Shown here: in pieces, positions 8,399 through 17,128 of the stretch
How positions within the stretch are numbered: position 1 is the first letter of the stretch
Layout: the number at the start of each line of letters is the position of its first letter
From: Deltaproteobacteria bacterium
Lineage (GTDB): Bacteria; Myxococcota; B64-G9
DNA: 40,311 nucleotides
Assembly: GCA_016935365.1 (NCBI GenBank)
Contig: JAFGRB010000201.1
Location: 1 to 40,311, forward strand
Direction of reading: 5' to 3'
Notes under the pieces: model-generated
Seen by the model: the letters and a program-made list of their open reading frames with translations, nothing else
Told to the model about the DNA's origin: nothing
Databases searched by the model: none
Program-made: the position numbers and the translations under genes

Positions 8399-9382
8399 TT
8401 GAACCCTCGCCAGCTGTCCATTTCCGTCCCGATCGCGCTGCTCGTCGCCCTGTCCGGAGCAGCCGGTTGTGGCCTCTGGGACACAATCGAGGCCCGGCAG
8501 CTCGCCCGGGAGGGGAATACGCTCTACAAGCAGGCCGAGTATGCCCGGGCCATCGAGAAGTACCTCGAGGCGAAGGAGCGCGATCCCGAGACGCCCAACC
8601 TCTACCTCAACCTCGGCTATGCCTACTTCTCCATGTACGATCGAGGCGAGGACGACACGGCCGCCGCCAAGGCCATCCGCGCCTTCGAGCAGCACCTCGA
8701 GCGCGTCCCGGGCGACGAGGAGGTCCAGGTCTTCCTGATCAAGACGCTCCTTCGAGCCGCGCCTTCGGACAAGGCCATGGCCGACCGGGCCCTGGCCGCC
8801 TTCACACAGATGCTGGAGGCGAACCCGAAGGACCACGAGGCCCGCCAGTACCTGATCACGCTCTTCATCGACTGCCAGCGCTACGACGATGCGGTCGCGT
8901 TCTTCGCGAGCCAGCTCGAGCAGGAGCCGGACATCGAGACGATGAAGATCCTGGCCATCATCGCCGACAAGAGCAAGCGCACCCAGCAGGCCGTCGACTG
9001 GTACTGGAAGCGAGCCGAGACGACCGCCGATCCGGACAAGAAGGCCGTGCTTTTCTACGAGGTCGGTACCTACGCATGGAACCTGCTGCACTACCAGCCC
9101 GGCAGGCATACCGGCGTCGAGGCGATCAAGCTTGCCGACCAGGGCATCGAGGCCTGCCGGCGGGCGATGCGGCTCAAGGACAAGTACGCAGAGGCCATGG
9201 TCTATGCCAACCTGCTCTACCTCAAGCGAGCCATCGCCGAGACCGACGAGCAGAGCCGGTTGATCGACCAGCGCCAGGCCTTCGAGCTCAGGAAGGAGGC
9301 TGGCCTGATCCTGCTCGAGCGCAAGAAGGAGAAGCGGTCGGCCGAGGCCGGAGAGGCCGAGAAGAGGGAAGAATCGGGCTAG
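8399..9382 (+). CDS. TPR-repeat lipoprotein
   Basis: 327 residues from a TTG start, supported by GGAGG (8388-8392) 6 nt upstream. Lipoprotein signal with Cys24 (AAGC). The rest is helical and fits tetratricopeptide repeats: residues ~34-75 (GNTLYKQAEYARAIEKYLEA), then further helical pairs through ~270, and a charged Lys/Glu tail. TPR lipoproteins usually act as scaffolds on the periplasmic side of a membrane. As first gene of the operon that also encodes TonB, ExbB and two ExbD proteins, it may dock or organise the energy-transfer machinery; this is inferred from position. Alternative: an unrelated assembly factor. Confidence 0.88.
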   Translation: MNPRQLSISVPIALLVALSGAAGCGLWDTIEARQLAREGNTLYKQAEYARAIEKYLEAKERDPETPNLYLNLGYAYFSMYDRGEDDTAAAKAIRAFEQHLERVPGDEEVQVFLIKTLLRAAPSDKAMADRALAAFTQMLEANPKDHEARQYLITLFIDCQRYDDAVAFFASQLEQEPDIETMKILAIIADKSKRTQQAVDWYWKRAETTADPDKKAVLFYEVGTYAWNLLHYQPGRHTGVEAIKLADQGIEACRRAMRLKDKYAEAMVYANLLYLKRAIAETDEQSRLIDQRQAFELRKEAGLILLERKKEKRSAEAGEAEKREESG

Positions 9383-9456
9383 GCCTTCCCGGGCCTCCCG
9401 GACGTCTGTAGACCAGAGAGGTCGGCAGACCGGCCCGAGGTAGAACGAGGAACGAG

Positions 9457-10212
9457 ATGCTGGAGTCTTTCACCGAGAAGCAGGAAGGCCGGAGCCGTCG
9501 CTTGACCAAGGTCCTGCTCGGCTCGCTATTCCTCCACGGGCTGGCGCTGGGCGTGGTGCTGTTCTTCGACCACATGCGCATCGATCCGGTACCCCAGCCG
9601 CCGGTGACGATCACCTTCGTCGACTTCGCCTCCCTGCCGCCGCCGCCGCCGCCGCCGCCGCCGCCCAAGAAGAAGCGCTCCCAGCCCAAGGCCGAGCCGA
9701 AGACCGAGCCCAAGCCGCAGCCCAAGATCCGCGAGTTCGTCGCCCCCAAGGAGATACCCCAGGAGAAGCCCCGCGAGCCGGAGGAGCTGGATGAGGGTTC
9801 GGACGACGGCGTGGAAGGCGGCGTGGAGGGCGGCGTGGTCGGCGGCGTGGTCGGCGGCGTCATCGGCGGGATGATGGAAGCGCCTCCCCCGCCGCCGCCG
9901 CCGCCGCCCCCTCCGCCGCCGATCAAGCCCGCCTACCAGGCCCCGGACGTGGTCAAGAAGCGGCGCGTCCAGGGCCGCGAGCCGGAGTATCCGCGGATCG
10001 CCAGGGCGGCCGGCCTGGAGGCCACGATCATCGTCAAGCTCTTCATCACGCCCGAGGGCGAGGTGGGCGAGGTCAATTTCCTGAAAACGGACAAGCATTT
10101 CGAGAAGGCGGTCCGGGACGCCCTGGCGAGCTGGAAGTTCTCGCCGCACATGATCAACGGCCGCCCCGTGGGCACCTACACGGTATACAAGTTCGTGTTC
10201 CGACTCGAGTAG
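9457..10212 (+). CDS. tonB: TonB-family energy transducer
   Basis: 251 residues, ATG with GAGG (9447-9450) 6 nt upstream. A short cytoplasmic N-terminus and one transmembrane anchor (~18-38) are followed by a periplasmic linker. The linker has two poly-Pro runs (~10 and 13 Pro), Lys-Pro/Glu-Pro repeats and an unusual Gly-Val block (GVEGGVEGGVVGGVVGG). The C-terminal TonB domain (~165-251) contains 'EPEYPRIARAAGLEATIIVK', 'EKAVRDALASWKFSP' and a final VYKFVFRLE strand. Family role: couples proton-motive force harvested by ExbB/ExbD to outer-membrane receptors. The obvious local client is the Oar-like receptor. The Pro and Gly repeats are coded by near-identical codons and may vary in length between strains. 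Confidence 0.95.
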   Translation: MLESFTEKQEGRSRRLTKVLLGSLFLHGLALGVVLFFDHMRIDPVPQPPVTITFVDFASLPPPPPPPPPPKKKRSQPKAEPKTEPKPQPKIREFVAPKEIPQEKPREPEELDEGSDDGVEGGVEGGVVGGVVGGVIGGMMEAPPPPPPPPPPPPPIKPAYQAPDVVKKRRVQGREPEYPRIARAAGLEATIIVKLFITPEGEVGEVNFLKTDKHFEKAVRDALASWKFSPHMINGRPVGTYTVYKFVFRLE

Positions 10213-10253
10213 CCGGGCGACGTCTCGGCTTTTAGCAGCCGGAGAGGAGACAG

Positions 10254-10940
10254 ATGGAATTCACGCTTCCGCAAATGTGGGCCCAGATGGGATTCATCGC
10301 CAAGGCGGTCGTCGTCATCTTGGGCATCGAGTCGATCTTCGTCATCGCCGTTTCCCTCGAGCGCCTGATCGTCTACGTCCGGGCCCGGGGCCAGTCGCGC
10401 CGCTACGCGATGCACATCCGCCGGATGCTGGAGAGAGGCGAGTACCAGCAGGCGGCCGACGCGGCTGCGCAGTTCCAGGGCAGCCACATCGCCAAGGTGA
10501 TCCGCTCCGGCCTCCAGGAGTACGTCAAGGGGACCGAAGGTGACGGCAAGGCCGCCTACGACGTGTTGGGCGCGGTCAACCGGGCCCTGGAGAAGACCGG
10601 CGAGCGCCAGATGGCCCAGCTGCGCCGCGGCCTGGCGGGCCTGGCCACGGTGGGATCCACCGCGCCATTCGTCGGGCTCTTCGGCACGGTCTTCGGCATC
10701 ATCAACTCCTTCCAGGGCATGGCCAAGGAAGGCGGCGGCGGGCTGGGCGCGGTCTCGGCCGGCATTGCCGAGGCGCTGGTGACCACGGCGGTCGGCATCG
10801 GCGTGGCGGTCGTCGCCGTGCTGCTCTACAACTACTTCACCGCCAAGGCCGAGAGCCTGCAGGTCGACACCAACGAGTCGGCCGTCGAGATCATGGACGT
10901 GCTCATCAAGCAGTCGTCCAGCCCGGCCGCCGGAGCCTGA
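10254..10940 (+). CDS. exbB: ExbB/TolQ-type proton channel subunit
   Basis: 228 residues, ATG with GAGGAG 4 nt upstream. Three transmembrane segments (~13-35, 128-151, 171-195). The MotA/TolQ/ExbB core is clear: 'STAPFVGLFGTVFGIINSF' (~135-153) and 'AGIAEALVTTAVGIGVAVVAVLLYNYF' split by a Gly-rich cytoplasmic turn. It forms the pentameric inner-membrane channel that, with ExbD, powers TonB. Located between tonB and two exbD genes in one operon, so ExbB fits better than TolQ; no tolA, tolB or pal is seen in the window. Confidence 0.93.
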   Translation: MEFTLPQMWAQMGFIAKAVVVILGIESIFVIAVSLERLIVYVRARGQSRRYAMHIRRMLERGEYQQAADAAAQFQGSHIAKVIRSGLQEYVKGTEGDGKAAYDVLGAVNRALEKTGERQMAQLRRGLAGLATVGSTAPFVGLFGTVFGIINSFQGMAKEGGGGLGAVSAGIAEALVTTAVGIGVAVVAVLLYNYFTAKAESLQVDTNESAVEIMDVLIKQSSSPAAGA

Positions 10941-10954
10941 TCGCGAGGCCGAGC

Positions 10955-11398
10955 ATGGCGATGGAAGTCGGCGGCAAGGGGCTGCGCTCCGAGATCAACG
11001 TCACGCCGCTCGTGGACGTGATGCTGGTCCTGCTGATCATCTTCATGGTGGTCACGCCCATGCTCCAGCGCGGCAAGGCCGTCATGCTGCCGCAGACCGC
11101 CCATCCCGAGAAGCAGAGCGACGAGGGCAAGGACCTGATCGTCTCGGTGGAGTACATCCGAAAGGGCGCGAGCTTCATCACCAACCTCTACCTGGGCCAG
11201 GACCCGGTCAGCGAGCAGCAGCTCCGCACCCGCCTGGAGGACGAGCTGCGCAAGGACCCGTCCCAGGAGATCTACCTCAAGGGCGACAAGCGGCTGAACT
11301 ACGGAGCGGTCCGCAAGGTCATGGAGCTCTGCCACCAAGCCGGTTTCCAGCAGGTCAAGCTGGCCACCGAAGAGATCAAGACCGCGGCGGAGGGATAG
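10955..11398 (+). CDS. exbD: ExbD/TolR-type subunit, first copy
   Basis: 147 residues, ATG with GAGG 6 nt upstream, 14 bp after exbB. One N-terminal transmembrane helix contains the proton-relay Asp (D21 in VTPLVDVMLVLLIIFMV). A periplasmic domain follows, with the usual 'IYLKGDKRLNYGAVRKVMELCHQAGF' near the C-terminus. It forms the ion path with ExbB. Part of a tandem pair with the next gene; such pairs occur in other deltaproteobacteria and could give a mixed dimer. Confidence 0.93.
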   Translation: MAMEVGGKGLRSEINVTPLVDVMLVLLIIFMVVTPMLQRGKAVMLPQTAHPEKQSDEGKDLIVSVEYIRKGASFITNLYLGQDPVSEQQLRTRLEDELRKDPSQEIYLKGDKRLNYGAVRKVMELCHQAGFQQVKLATEEIKTAAEG

Positions 11399-11401
11399 AC
11401 G

Positions 11402-11863
11402 ATGGCTGGCAGAGTCAGCGCCAAGGGCGTCAACGCCGAGATGAACGTCACGCCGCTGATCGACGTCTTGCTGGTGCTGCTGATCATCTTCATGGTGGTC
11501 ACGCCGCTGATGATGATGCAGCAGCGGCTCGACGTGCCCAAGAAGGCCGAGGTCGATCTGCCACCGGACGTGACCCAGGACCAGGTCGTGCTGACCTTCA
11601 CCGCCGACGGCCAGCTCTACCTCAACCACAACCTGGTGCCGCACGGCCAGCTCGCCAGGAAGCTCGACGACATCTTCAAGAACCGCCGCGAGAAGACCAT
11701 CTTCATCAACTTCGACCCCGAGGCCAACTACGGCGAGGCGGTCGAGGTGATCGACACCACCCGCAACGCCGGCCTGACCAAGCTGGCTGTCATCACGCTC
11801 AAGGAAGGCGAGAAGTTCCAGATCCCCGGCGCCGCCCACCCCTCCTCGCCGACCGGGCTCTGA
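11402..11863 (+). CDS. exbD: ExbD/TolR-type subunit, second copy
   Basis: 153 residues, starting 3 bp after the first exbD stop, with GGAGGG (overlapping that gene's end) 7 nt upstream. Same architecture: D21 in VTPLIDVLLVLLIIFMV, then a periplasmic domain with 'IFINFDPEANYGEAVEVIDTTRNAG'. The helix is nearly identical to copy one but the periplasmic domains have diverged, so the copies probably have distinct roles rather than being a recent duplication. Last gene of the TonB operon, convergent with secG. I see no strong terminator in the 16-bp gap. Confidence 0.93.
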   Translation: MAGRVSAKGVNAEMNVTPLIDVLLVLLIIFMVVTPLMMMQQRLDVPKKAEVDLPPDVTQDQVVLTFTADGQLYLNHNLVPHGQLARKLDDIFKNRREKTIFINFDPEANYGEAVEVIDTTRNAGLTKLAVITLKEGEKFQIPGAAHPSSPTGL

Positions 11864-11891
11864 ATCAACCGCTGTCGAATCAATCGCTGTC
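11862..11891. repeat. 15-bp tandem duplication over two convergent stop codons
   Basis: GAATCAACCGCTGTC (11862-11876) is followed immediately by GAATCAATCGCTGTC (11877-11891), one mismatch. The pair covers the end of exbD copy 2 and the stop of secG. Confidence 0.85.
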
Positions 11892-12254
11892 CGGCGCGTC
11901 CTCGCCGCCCGCCGTCTCGGTGCTCGCGGCCCCGGTCGCCCCGCCCGCCATGTCCGTGCCCGGCTCGGGGGCCAGGCCCTCCTCATGGCCGGGCGGCAGC
12001 GGCTCTTCGGCCAGATCCGAGACGTTCTGCGAGGAGAGCGTGGCCAGGATGACGGACAGCGACATGAAGAGGATGGCCATCACGGCGGTCAGCTTGTGCA
12101 TCGGGGTGGTCTGACCGCGGGCGCCGAACATGGTCTGGCCCGAGCCGCCGAAGGCAGCGCCCATGCCGGCGCCCTTGGATCCGCTCTGCAGCAGGACCAC
12201 CATGATCAGGAACAGGGACACGAGGATGTGCAGGATCAAGAAGAAGACGTACAT
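11880..12254 (-). CDS. secG: Protein translocase subunit SecG
   Basis: 124 residues, ATG with GGAGG 7 nt upstream. Two transmembrane helices (~4-22 and ~52-72) flank the conserved SecG loop 'LLQSGSKGAGMGAAFGGSGQTMFGARG'. SecG assists preprotein movement through SecYEG. The tail after residue ~75 is longer than minimal SecG and is acidic and Ala/Gly-rich. Last gene of gap-pgk-tpiA-secG, an order seen in many bacteria, 24 bp after tpiA. Confidence 0.95.
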   Translation of the reverse strand: MYVFFLILHILVSLFLIMVVLLQSGSKGAGMGAAFGGSGQTMFGARGQTTPMHKLTAVMAILFMSLSVILATLSSQNVSDLAEEPLPPGHEEGLAPEPGTDMAGGATGAASTETAGGEDAPDSD

Positions 12255-12278
12255 GATCGATCCTCCGAGCGTCTCGGG

Positions 12279-13034
12279 TCAGTGCGCCACGCGGAGTATG
12301 GCAGCAAAGCTGTCGACTTTCAAGCTCGCGCCGCCGACCAGGGCGCCGTCGATGTCCGGCTGGCCCAGCAGCTCCTCCGCGTTGCCGGGCTTGACGCTGC
12401 CGCCGTACTGGATCGCGATCCGATCCGCCACATCCCGGTCGTATCGCTCGGCCAGGCGCGCGCGCAGGAACGCGTGCACCTCCTGGGCCTGCTCCGGTGT
12501 GGCCGTCCGGCCGGTGCCGATCGCCCAGACCGGCTCGTAGGCGAGCGTCGCGACCGTCGCGCGCTCGGCTGCCACGCCCGCGAGCGCCCCGTCGAGCTGC
12601 CGGCCGACCACCTCCATGGTCCGGCCGGCCTCCCGCTCTTCGAGCGTCTCGCCGACGCAGACGATGGGCTCGAGCCCGGCCCGGAACGCGGCGTGGATCT
12701 TCTTGTTGACCGTCTCGTCGGTCTCGCCGAAGTACTGCCTGCGCTCCGAGTGCCCGATGATCACGTGGCGGCAACCCAGATCGCGGATCATCTCGGGCGA
12801 GATCTCGCCGGTGAAGGCCCCCGACGCCTCCCAGTGGCAGTTCTGGGCGGCTGCGGCGATCGGGCTGCCTGCAAGCGCCTCGCAGACCGCCTGCAGGGCG
12901 CAGGCCGCCGGGGCGAGCGCCACCCGGACACCCGTCAGGCCCGCGATCGCGCCGGCGATGCCGCGGGCCAGCTCGGCGGCCTCGGCCGGAGCCAGGTTCA
13001 TCTTCCAGTTGCCCGCGATGAAAGGCGTCCTCAT
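12279..13034 (-). CDS. tpiA: Triosephosphate isomerase
   Basis: 251 residues, the usual family length, from ATG 13034 with GGAGG 9 nt upstream overlapping the end of pgk. It interconverts glyceraldehyde-3-phosphate and dihydroxyacetone phosphate in the cytoplasm. Active-site residues are present: N9 and K11 (GNWKMN), H95 ([11 protein letters not shown]) and E167 ([11 protein letters not shown]). It starts 4 bp after the pgk stop, so translation is probably coupled. Confidence 0.97.
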   Translation of the reverse strand: MRTPFIAGNWKMNLAPAEAAELARGIAGAIAGLTGVRVALAPAACALQAVCEALAGSPIAAAAQNCHWEASGAFTGEISPEMIRDLGCRHVIIGHSERRQYFGETDETVNKKIHAAFRAGLEPIVCVGETLEEREAGRTMEVVGRQLDGALAGVAAERATVATLAYEPVWAIGTGRTATPEQAQEVHAFLRARLAERYDRDVADRIAIQYGGSVKPGNAEELLGQPDIDGALVGGASLKVDSFAAILRVAH

Positions 13035-13038
13035 CGGA

Positions 13039-14211
13039 TCAGGCCTCCAGTGCGGCGACGCCCGGCAGCTGCTTGCCCTCGACGAACTCGAGGCTGGCGC
13101 CCCCGCCGGTGGAGATGTGGGAGATCTTGTCCGCCAGGCCGCTGCGGGCGATGGCGGCTGCCGAGTCCCCGCCGCCCACCACGCTGATGGCCTTGCTGTT
13201 CGCCAGCGTCTGCGCCATCTGCAGGGTCCCGGCCGCGAAGGGCTCCTTCTCGAAGACGCCCAGCGGTCCGTTCCAGAACACGGTCCGGGCCGATCGGATC
13301 CGCTCCCCGTAAGCCGCGATGGTCTGTGGGCCGATGTCCAGGCCCATCTTGCCCTCGGGGATCTGCGAGACCACCTCGCCGGCGGCCGCATCCACGCTGT
13401 CGGCCACCACGTGGTCGACCGGCAGCAGCAGCTCCACTTTCCGCCCGTCCAGGCTGTCGAGCAGATCCTTGGCCAGGCGCATCTTGTCCGCCTCGATGCG
13501 CGAGCTCCCGACGTCCTCGCCCCGGGCCTTGAGAAAGGTGTAGGCCATCGCGCCGCCGATCAGCACCGCGTCCGCCTTGGCCAGCAGGCTCGAGATCACG
13601 CCGATCTTGTCCGAGACCTTGGCGCCGCCGAGCACGGCCACGAAGGGGCGCGCCGGATTGCCGAGCGCCTCGCCGAGGAACTTCAGCTCCTTGCGCATCA
13701 GGTGACCCACGCCCTTGTCCGCGAAGTGCTTCACCATGCCGGCGGTCGAGGCGTGGGCCCGGTGGGCGGTGCCGAAGGCGTCGTTTATGTAGATCTCGGC
13801 CAGGGAGGCCAGCTTGTCGGCGAAGAGGGGATCGTTGTCCGTCTCGCCGGGGTGGAAGCGCAGGTTCTCCAGCAGCAGCAGCTGCCCGTCGCGCAGGTCC
13901 TGGGCGAGCTTTCGCACGCCGTCTCCGACGCAGTCGTCGGCCGCGATGATGTCCAGCTCCAGAAGCTCGGCCAGCCGGGCGCCCACGGGCTCGAGCCGCA
14001 TGGATTCGACTTTCTTGCCCTTGGGCCGCCCCAGGTGGGAAGCCAGGATCACGCGCGCGCCGCGGGAGACCGCGTGGCGAATGGTCGGCAGCGCAGCCTG
14101 GACGCGCGTGTCGTCGGTGATCCGGCCGCCTTCGAGCGGCACGTTGAAGTCGACCCGGATGAAGGTCCGGCGACCGCCGATGGGCAGCTCCTCGATGGAT
14201 CGGATCGCCAT
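13039..14211 (-). CDS. pgk: Phosphoglycerate kinase
   Basis: 390 residues from ATG 14211 with GAGG 8 nt upstream; a GTG at 14220 overlaps that SD and is less likely. Converts 1,3-bisphosphoglycerate and ADP to 3-phosphoglycerate and ATP. Signatures: RVDFNVP (~19-25), SHLGRP (~58-63), '[13 protein letters not shown]', '[15 protein letters not shown]', GGAKVSDK (~195-202), 'WNGPLGVFE' and the C-terminal '[11 protein letters not shown]'. Gap of 10 bp to gap upstream and 4 bp to tpiA downstream. Confidence 0.97.
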   Translation of the reverse strand: MAIRSIEELPIGGRRTFIRVDFNVPLEGGRITDDTRVQAALPTIRHAVSRGARVILASHLGRPKGKKVESMRLEPVGARLAELLELDIIAADDCVGDGVRKLAQDLRDGQLLLLENLRFHPGETDNDPLFADKLASLAEIYINDAFGTAHRAHASTAGMVKHFADKGVGHLMRKELKFLGEALGNPARPFVAVLGGAKVSDKIGVISSLLAKADAVLIGGAMAYTFLKARGEDVGSSRIEADKMRLAKDLLDSLDGRKVELLLPVDHVVADSVDAAAGEVVSQIPEGKMGLDIGPQTIAAYGERIRSARTVFWNGPLGVFEKEPFAAGTLQMAQTLANSKAISVVGGGDSAAAIARSGLADKISHISTGGGASLEFVEGKQLPGVAALEA

Positions 14212-14221
14212 GGTCGACACC

Positions 14222-15232
14222 TCAGCTCGCGATGTGCCGGACCATGTCGATCATGCGGTTCGAGAATCCCCACTCGTTGTCGTACCAGGACAGCACCTTG
14301 ACCAGGCGACTCTCGATGACCGTGGTCTTGTCGGCGGCCACGATCGACGAGCGGGGATCGCCGCAGTAGTCGATGCTCACCAGGGGCTTCTCCTCGTAGC
14401 CCAGCACGCCCGCGAGCGGCCCCTCGGATGCGGCCTTCAGCTCCGCGTTGATCTCGTCGGCCGCGGCCTCCCGTCCGAGCACGGCCACCAGGTCGACGAC
14501 CGAGACATTGGGCGTCGGCACCCGGACCGCGAAGCCGTCCAGCTTACCCTGCAGCGCCGGCAGGACCATGCCCACGGCCCGGGCTGCGCCGGTGGTCGTG
14601 GGGATCATCGACATGGCGGCGGCCCGGGCCCGGCGCAGGTCCTTGTGGGGCAGATCGAGAAGGCGCTGGTCGTTGGTGTAGGCGTGGATGGTGGTCATCA
14701 GCCCCCGCTCGATGCCGAAGTTCTCGTACAGCACCTTGGCCACCGGCGCCAGGCAGTTCGTCGTGCAGGATGCGTTCGACAGGATCGCGTCGCTGGTCGG
14801 ATCGAAGTCGTTGTGGTTGACCCCGTAGACGAAGGCCCGGATGTCCGGCGAGCTGGGCGGCGCGGACAGCAGCACCCGCTTTGCACCCGCCTTCAGGTGC
14901 AGGCCTGCCTTTTCGCTCGTGCGGAAGATGCCGGTGCACTCCAGCACGACATCGACACTCTTCTGCCGCCAGGGCAGCTCGGCCGGATCGCGGATGGACG
15001 AGATCTCGATCTCCTTGCCTCCGACCGCCAAGCCCCGCTCGACCAGCTCGACTTCCTGGGAGAAGCGGCGGTGGACCGAGTCGTATTTCAGCAGGTGGGC
15101 CAGCGTCTCGCTGTCCGTGATGTCGTTGATATGGACCAGCTCGATCTCGTCTGTCATGTCCTTGTCGAAGAGGATTCGCGTGACGCAGCGGCCGATCCGC
15201 CCGAAGCCGTTGATCCCGATCTTGATCGCCAT
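14222..15232 (-). CDS. gap: Glyceraldehyde-3-phosphate dehydrogenase, type I
   Basis: 336 residues, ATG with AAGGAG 7 nt upstream. NAD-binding fold [10 protein letters not shown] (~6-15); catalytic Cys156 in SNASCTTNC and His183 in TIHAYT; C-terminal '[13 protein letters not shown]'. Oxidises and phosphorylates glyceraldehyde-3-phosphate. First gene of the glycolytic operon, with a good promoter about 50 bp upstream. Confidence 0.97.
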   Translation of the reverse strand: MAIKIGINGFGRIGRCVTRILFDKDMTDEIELVHINDITDSETLAHLLKYDSVHRRFSQEVELVERGLAVGGKEIEISSIRDPAELPWRQKSVDVVLECTGIFRTSEKAGLHLKAGAKRVLLSAPPSSPDIRAFVYGVNHNDFDPTSDAILSNASCTTNCLAPVAKVLYENFGIERGLMTTIHAYTNDQRLLDLPHKDLRRARAAAMSMIPTTTGAARAVGMVLPALQGKLDGFAVRVPTPNVSVVDLVAVLGREAAADEINAELKAASEGPLAGVLGYEEKPLVSIDYCGDPRSSIVAADKTTVIESRLVKVLSWYDNEWGFSNRMIDMVRHIAS

Positions 15233-15280
15233 GGGCTCTCTCCTTGTGCAAGCGACACGAAACGATCGATTGGAAAAGAG

Positions 15281-15309
15281 CTTGTAGCCGATGCCCCAAG
15301 CGGAGTCAA
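15281..15309 (-). promoter_or_regulatory. Promoter of gap-pgk-tpiA-secG
   Basis: On the minus strand: TTGACT (15309-15304), a 17-bp spacer and TACAAG (15286-15281). The predicted start gives a leader of about 40 nt before the gap ATG at 15232. Confidence 0.65.
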
Positions 15310-15388
15310 TGCTTATTCGCCGGGTTCACCCGAGAGGCGATGCGGATCGCGGGCAGGCTGCCGGGCGCGATGGCCCGGGCGGGCGAGC

Positions 15389-15634
15389 TCACCAGGTCAG
15401 ACAGGGCAGCCCGAGCAGCGACAGGTCGTACTCGACCGGCTGGCAAGCCTCTTCCGGCTCGCTCGGCTGTCGCGAACGCCGCGGCGCCATGTGCTTCTGG
15501 GCCAGATCCTTCAGGCCGTTCGACAGGGCCACGATCTGGCCGTCCGAGTACCCGTTCGCCTTCAGCTCACCGAACACGCTGCGGATCATGGAGCCGGAAA
15601 CCCGCTCCGCGCGAAGCGCTGCTGTCTGGACCAT
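15389..15634 (-). CDS. Small hypothetical protein, 81 residues
   Basis: Not a recognised family. The call rests on a near-ideal SD (AGGAGG, 5 nt before ATG 15634), a possible promoter upstream and a plausible soluble sequence. 'MIRSVFGELKANGYSDGQIVALSNGLKDLAQKHM' (residues ~16-49) should form two or three helices. A basic patch (APRRSRQ) and a tail rich in Pro and Leu follow. No signal peptide or membrane segment. It lies between the lipoprotein gene at 15850 and gap, same strand as both, about 155 bp upstream of gap. Possibly a small regulator or assembly factor, but nothing proves that. Confidence 0.6.
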   Translation of the reverse strand: MVQTAALRAERVSGSMIRSVFGELKANGYSDGQIVALSNGLKDLAQKHMAPRRSRQPSEPEEACQPVEYDLSLLGLPCLTW

Positions 15635-15657
15635 CTCGCCCTCCTCTCGCTCGATAT

Positions 15658-15687
15658 CTCATAGAGGCAGCGATGGTCAGCCTGCAA
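15658..15687 (-). promoter_or_regulatory. Possible promoter of the 81-residue protein gene
   Basis: Minus strand: TTGCAG (15687-15682), an 18-bp spacer and TATGAG (15663-15658), 24 bp upstream of the ATG. Matches are only moderate. Confidence 0.35.
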
Positions 15688-15849
15688 TCCCCTTGCCATC
15701 CCCTCATCGTCCAGGCCAGATCGATGTCTTCCGGGCACTTGACGCGTCCAGACCAGGCCCTCCAGCTGGGAGCCCTGGTTCTCGATTGACTCGTCAAGTG
15801 CGAATCCGCTTGCCGAGCCGCAGCGCGTCAAGCAGGTCGATGGGAGCTC

Positions 15850-17022
15850 TCACGGACTCTGGGCGCAGCGGAAGCAGCGCAGGCCGAGCTCTGCCGGCCC
15901 CAGCGTCCAGCTGCCATCCCCGTCGAAGTCGTAGCGCTGCTGCGCGGTGGCGGCCAGGTAGAGCGCGCCGCTCTGCGCCAGGGCAAAGGAGCCGACCCGT
16001 CCGCTGGCCTCGCTGAGCACGATCTCGCTGCCGAGCGCGACGCCCTGGCGGTCCACCACCCCGAGCCACAGCTGGCCGTCGTCGTCGATCCAGGCCAGGC
16101 CCCGCGTGTCCTGATCGAGGCGCATCATGCGGGCACCGCTGGGCCGGTTCCCGAACGGCACGACGTAGGGCCCGTCCTTCAGCCGCGCGTCCGCCCCCAC
16201 GCTGGCCATGAGCATGCGCCGGTTGTTCCCTTCGCGCCAGTCGAGCCAGGCCAGGTCGAAGCCGTCGCCCGCGTAGCAGATCGACACGTCTTGGCTGCCG
16301 CCCGCGGCCCCGGCCACGGTCGCGGGCGGGACCTTGCGACCGTCGGCGGAGAGCAGGCCGAACATGACGTCCTCGTCTCCTCGCTCGTCCGCCCAGGCCA
16401 CACCGAAGAAGCCCACGCCGGCCGCCGCGACCGGCGGGTCGTAGATGTACGGATCATCGGTCAGCTGGACGACCTCGGTGAGCGGCTCGCCGCCCGTGGT
16501 AAGCAGGCGCGCATAGACCTCGTGCCGGTCGTGGTAGAATACCGCCAGGCCGTGCCCGCCGACCGCCAGCGCGGTCATCCACAGGTCGTCGCCGCCGACG
16601 TCCGAGACCAGCCGCTCCTCGCCGACTGCGCCATCGCGGACCAGGCGCAGGTAGATCCCGCGGGCGCCGTCCCGCTCGTCCGCGTAGGCCACGGCCCAGC
16701 CGTCCAGCAGGGCTGCGATCGAGGGGTACTCGGCTCCCCGGGCCACGGTCAGGACATCGCTATCGGCTCTCCCCTCGGTGTCGAGCTGCTGGAAGACGAG
16801 CACGGGCTCCGTGTCCGGGTCGCCGTCGTCGTCCTCGAACCAGAGCAGGGCGAATCCGTGCGCGGCTCCGGCCAGCACGGGCGCTCCCTCGATCGGCACC
16901 CCGAACACCGAGGGCAGCTCGGTCACCGGCCGGCAGGGCGTCTCGACGCCGTCAAAGCCGAGCCTGCCGCAGGCCGCGACCCAGAGAGCGAACCCGAAGA
17001 CGATCACAGACCCTCTCGGCAT
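15850..17022 (-). CDS. Secreted lipoprotein, probable beta-propeller-like repeats
   Basis: 390 residues from ATG 17022 with GGAGG 5 nt upstream. Lipoprotein signal with Cys18 (VAAC), followed by GRLGFDGVETPC. The rest shows recurring ~45-60-residue units built around 'GxAVxYxDERDGARGIYLRLV', 'GVAWADERGDEDVMFGLLSADG' and 'DLAWLDWREGNNRRMLMASV', a pattern typical of bladed WD- or sialidase-like propellers in secreted myxobacterial lipoproteins. A CFRC motif lies at the C-terminus. No catalytic residues identified and function unknown. Transcribed away from the FAD dehydrogenase gene, sharing a 106-bp promoter gap. Confidence 0.85.
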   Translation of the reverse strand: MPRGSVIVFGFALWVAACGRLGFDGVETPCRPVTELPSVFGVPIEGAPVLAGAAHGFALLWFEDDDGDPDTEPVLVFQQLDTEGRADSDVLTVARGAEYPSIAALLDGWAVAYADERDGARGIYLRLVRDGAVGEERLVSDVGGDDLWMTALAVGGHGLAVFYHDRHEVYARLLTTGGEPLTEVVQLTDDPYIYDPPVAAAGVGFFGVAWADERGDEDVMFGLLSADGRKVPPATVAGAAGGSQDVSICYAGDGFDLAWLDWREGNNRRMLMASVGADARLKDGPYVVPFGNRPSGARMMRLDQDTRGLAWIDDDGQLWLGVVDRQGVALGSEIVLSEASGRVGSFALAQSGALYLAATAQQRYDFDGDGSWTLGPAELGLRCFRCAQSP

Positions 17023-17050
17023 GGCCACCTCCCGGGTCTCCCCACGGTTC

Positions 17051-17059
17051 ATTGTACCA
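17051..17059 (-). promoter_or_regulatory. Extended -10 promoter of the propeller-like lipoprotein
   Basis: Minus strand TG-G-TACAAT, with -10 TACAAT at 17056-17051 and the TG extension just upstream. No good -35 is present, which fits an extended -10 promoter. The ATG is 28 bp downstream. Confidence 0.5.
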
Positions 17060-17128
17060 CAGATCGCAAAGGCGATGGACGGCGAGGCTTTGCAACTTTT
17101 CCGATCTTGCACCATGCTTGCGAGGGAC

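Noticed and set aside
15310..15388. Terminator after the 81-residue protein gene
   Set aside because: A CGGGC/GCCCG stem can be drawn but there is no U tract, and GC-rich sequence makes such stems common by chance.
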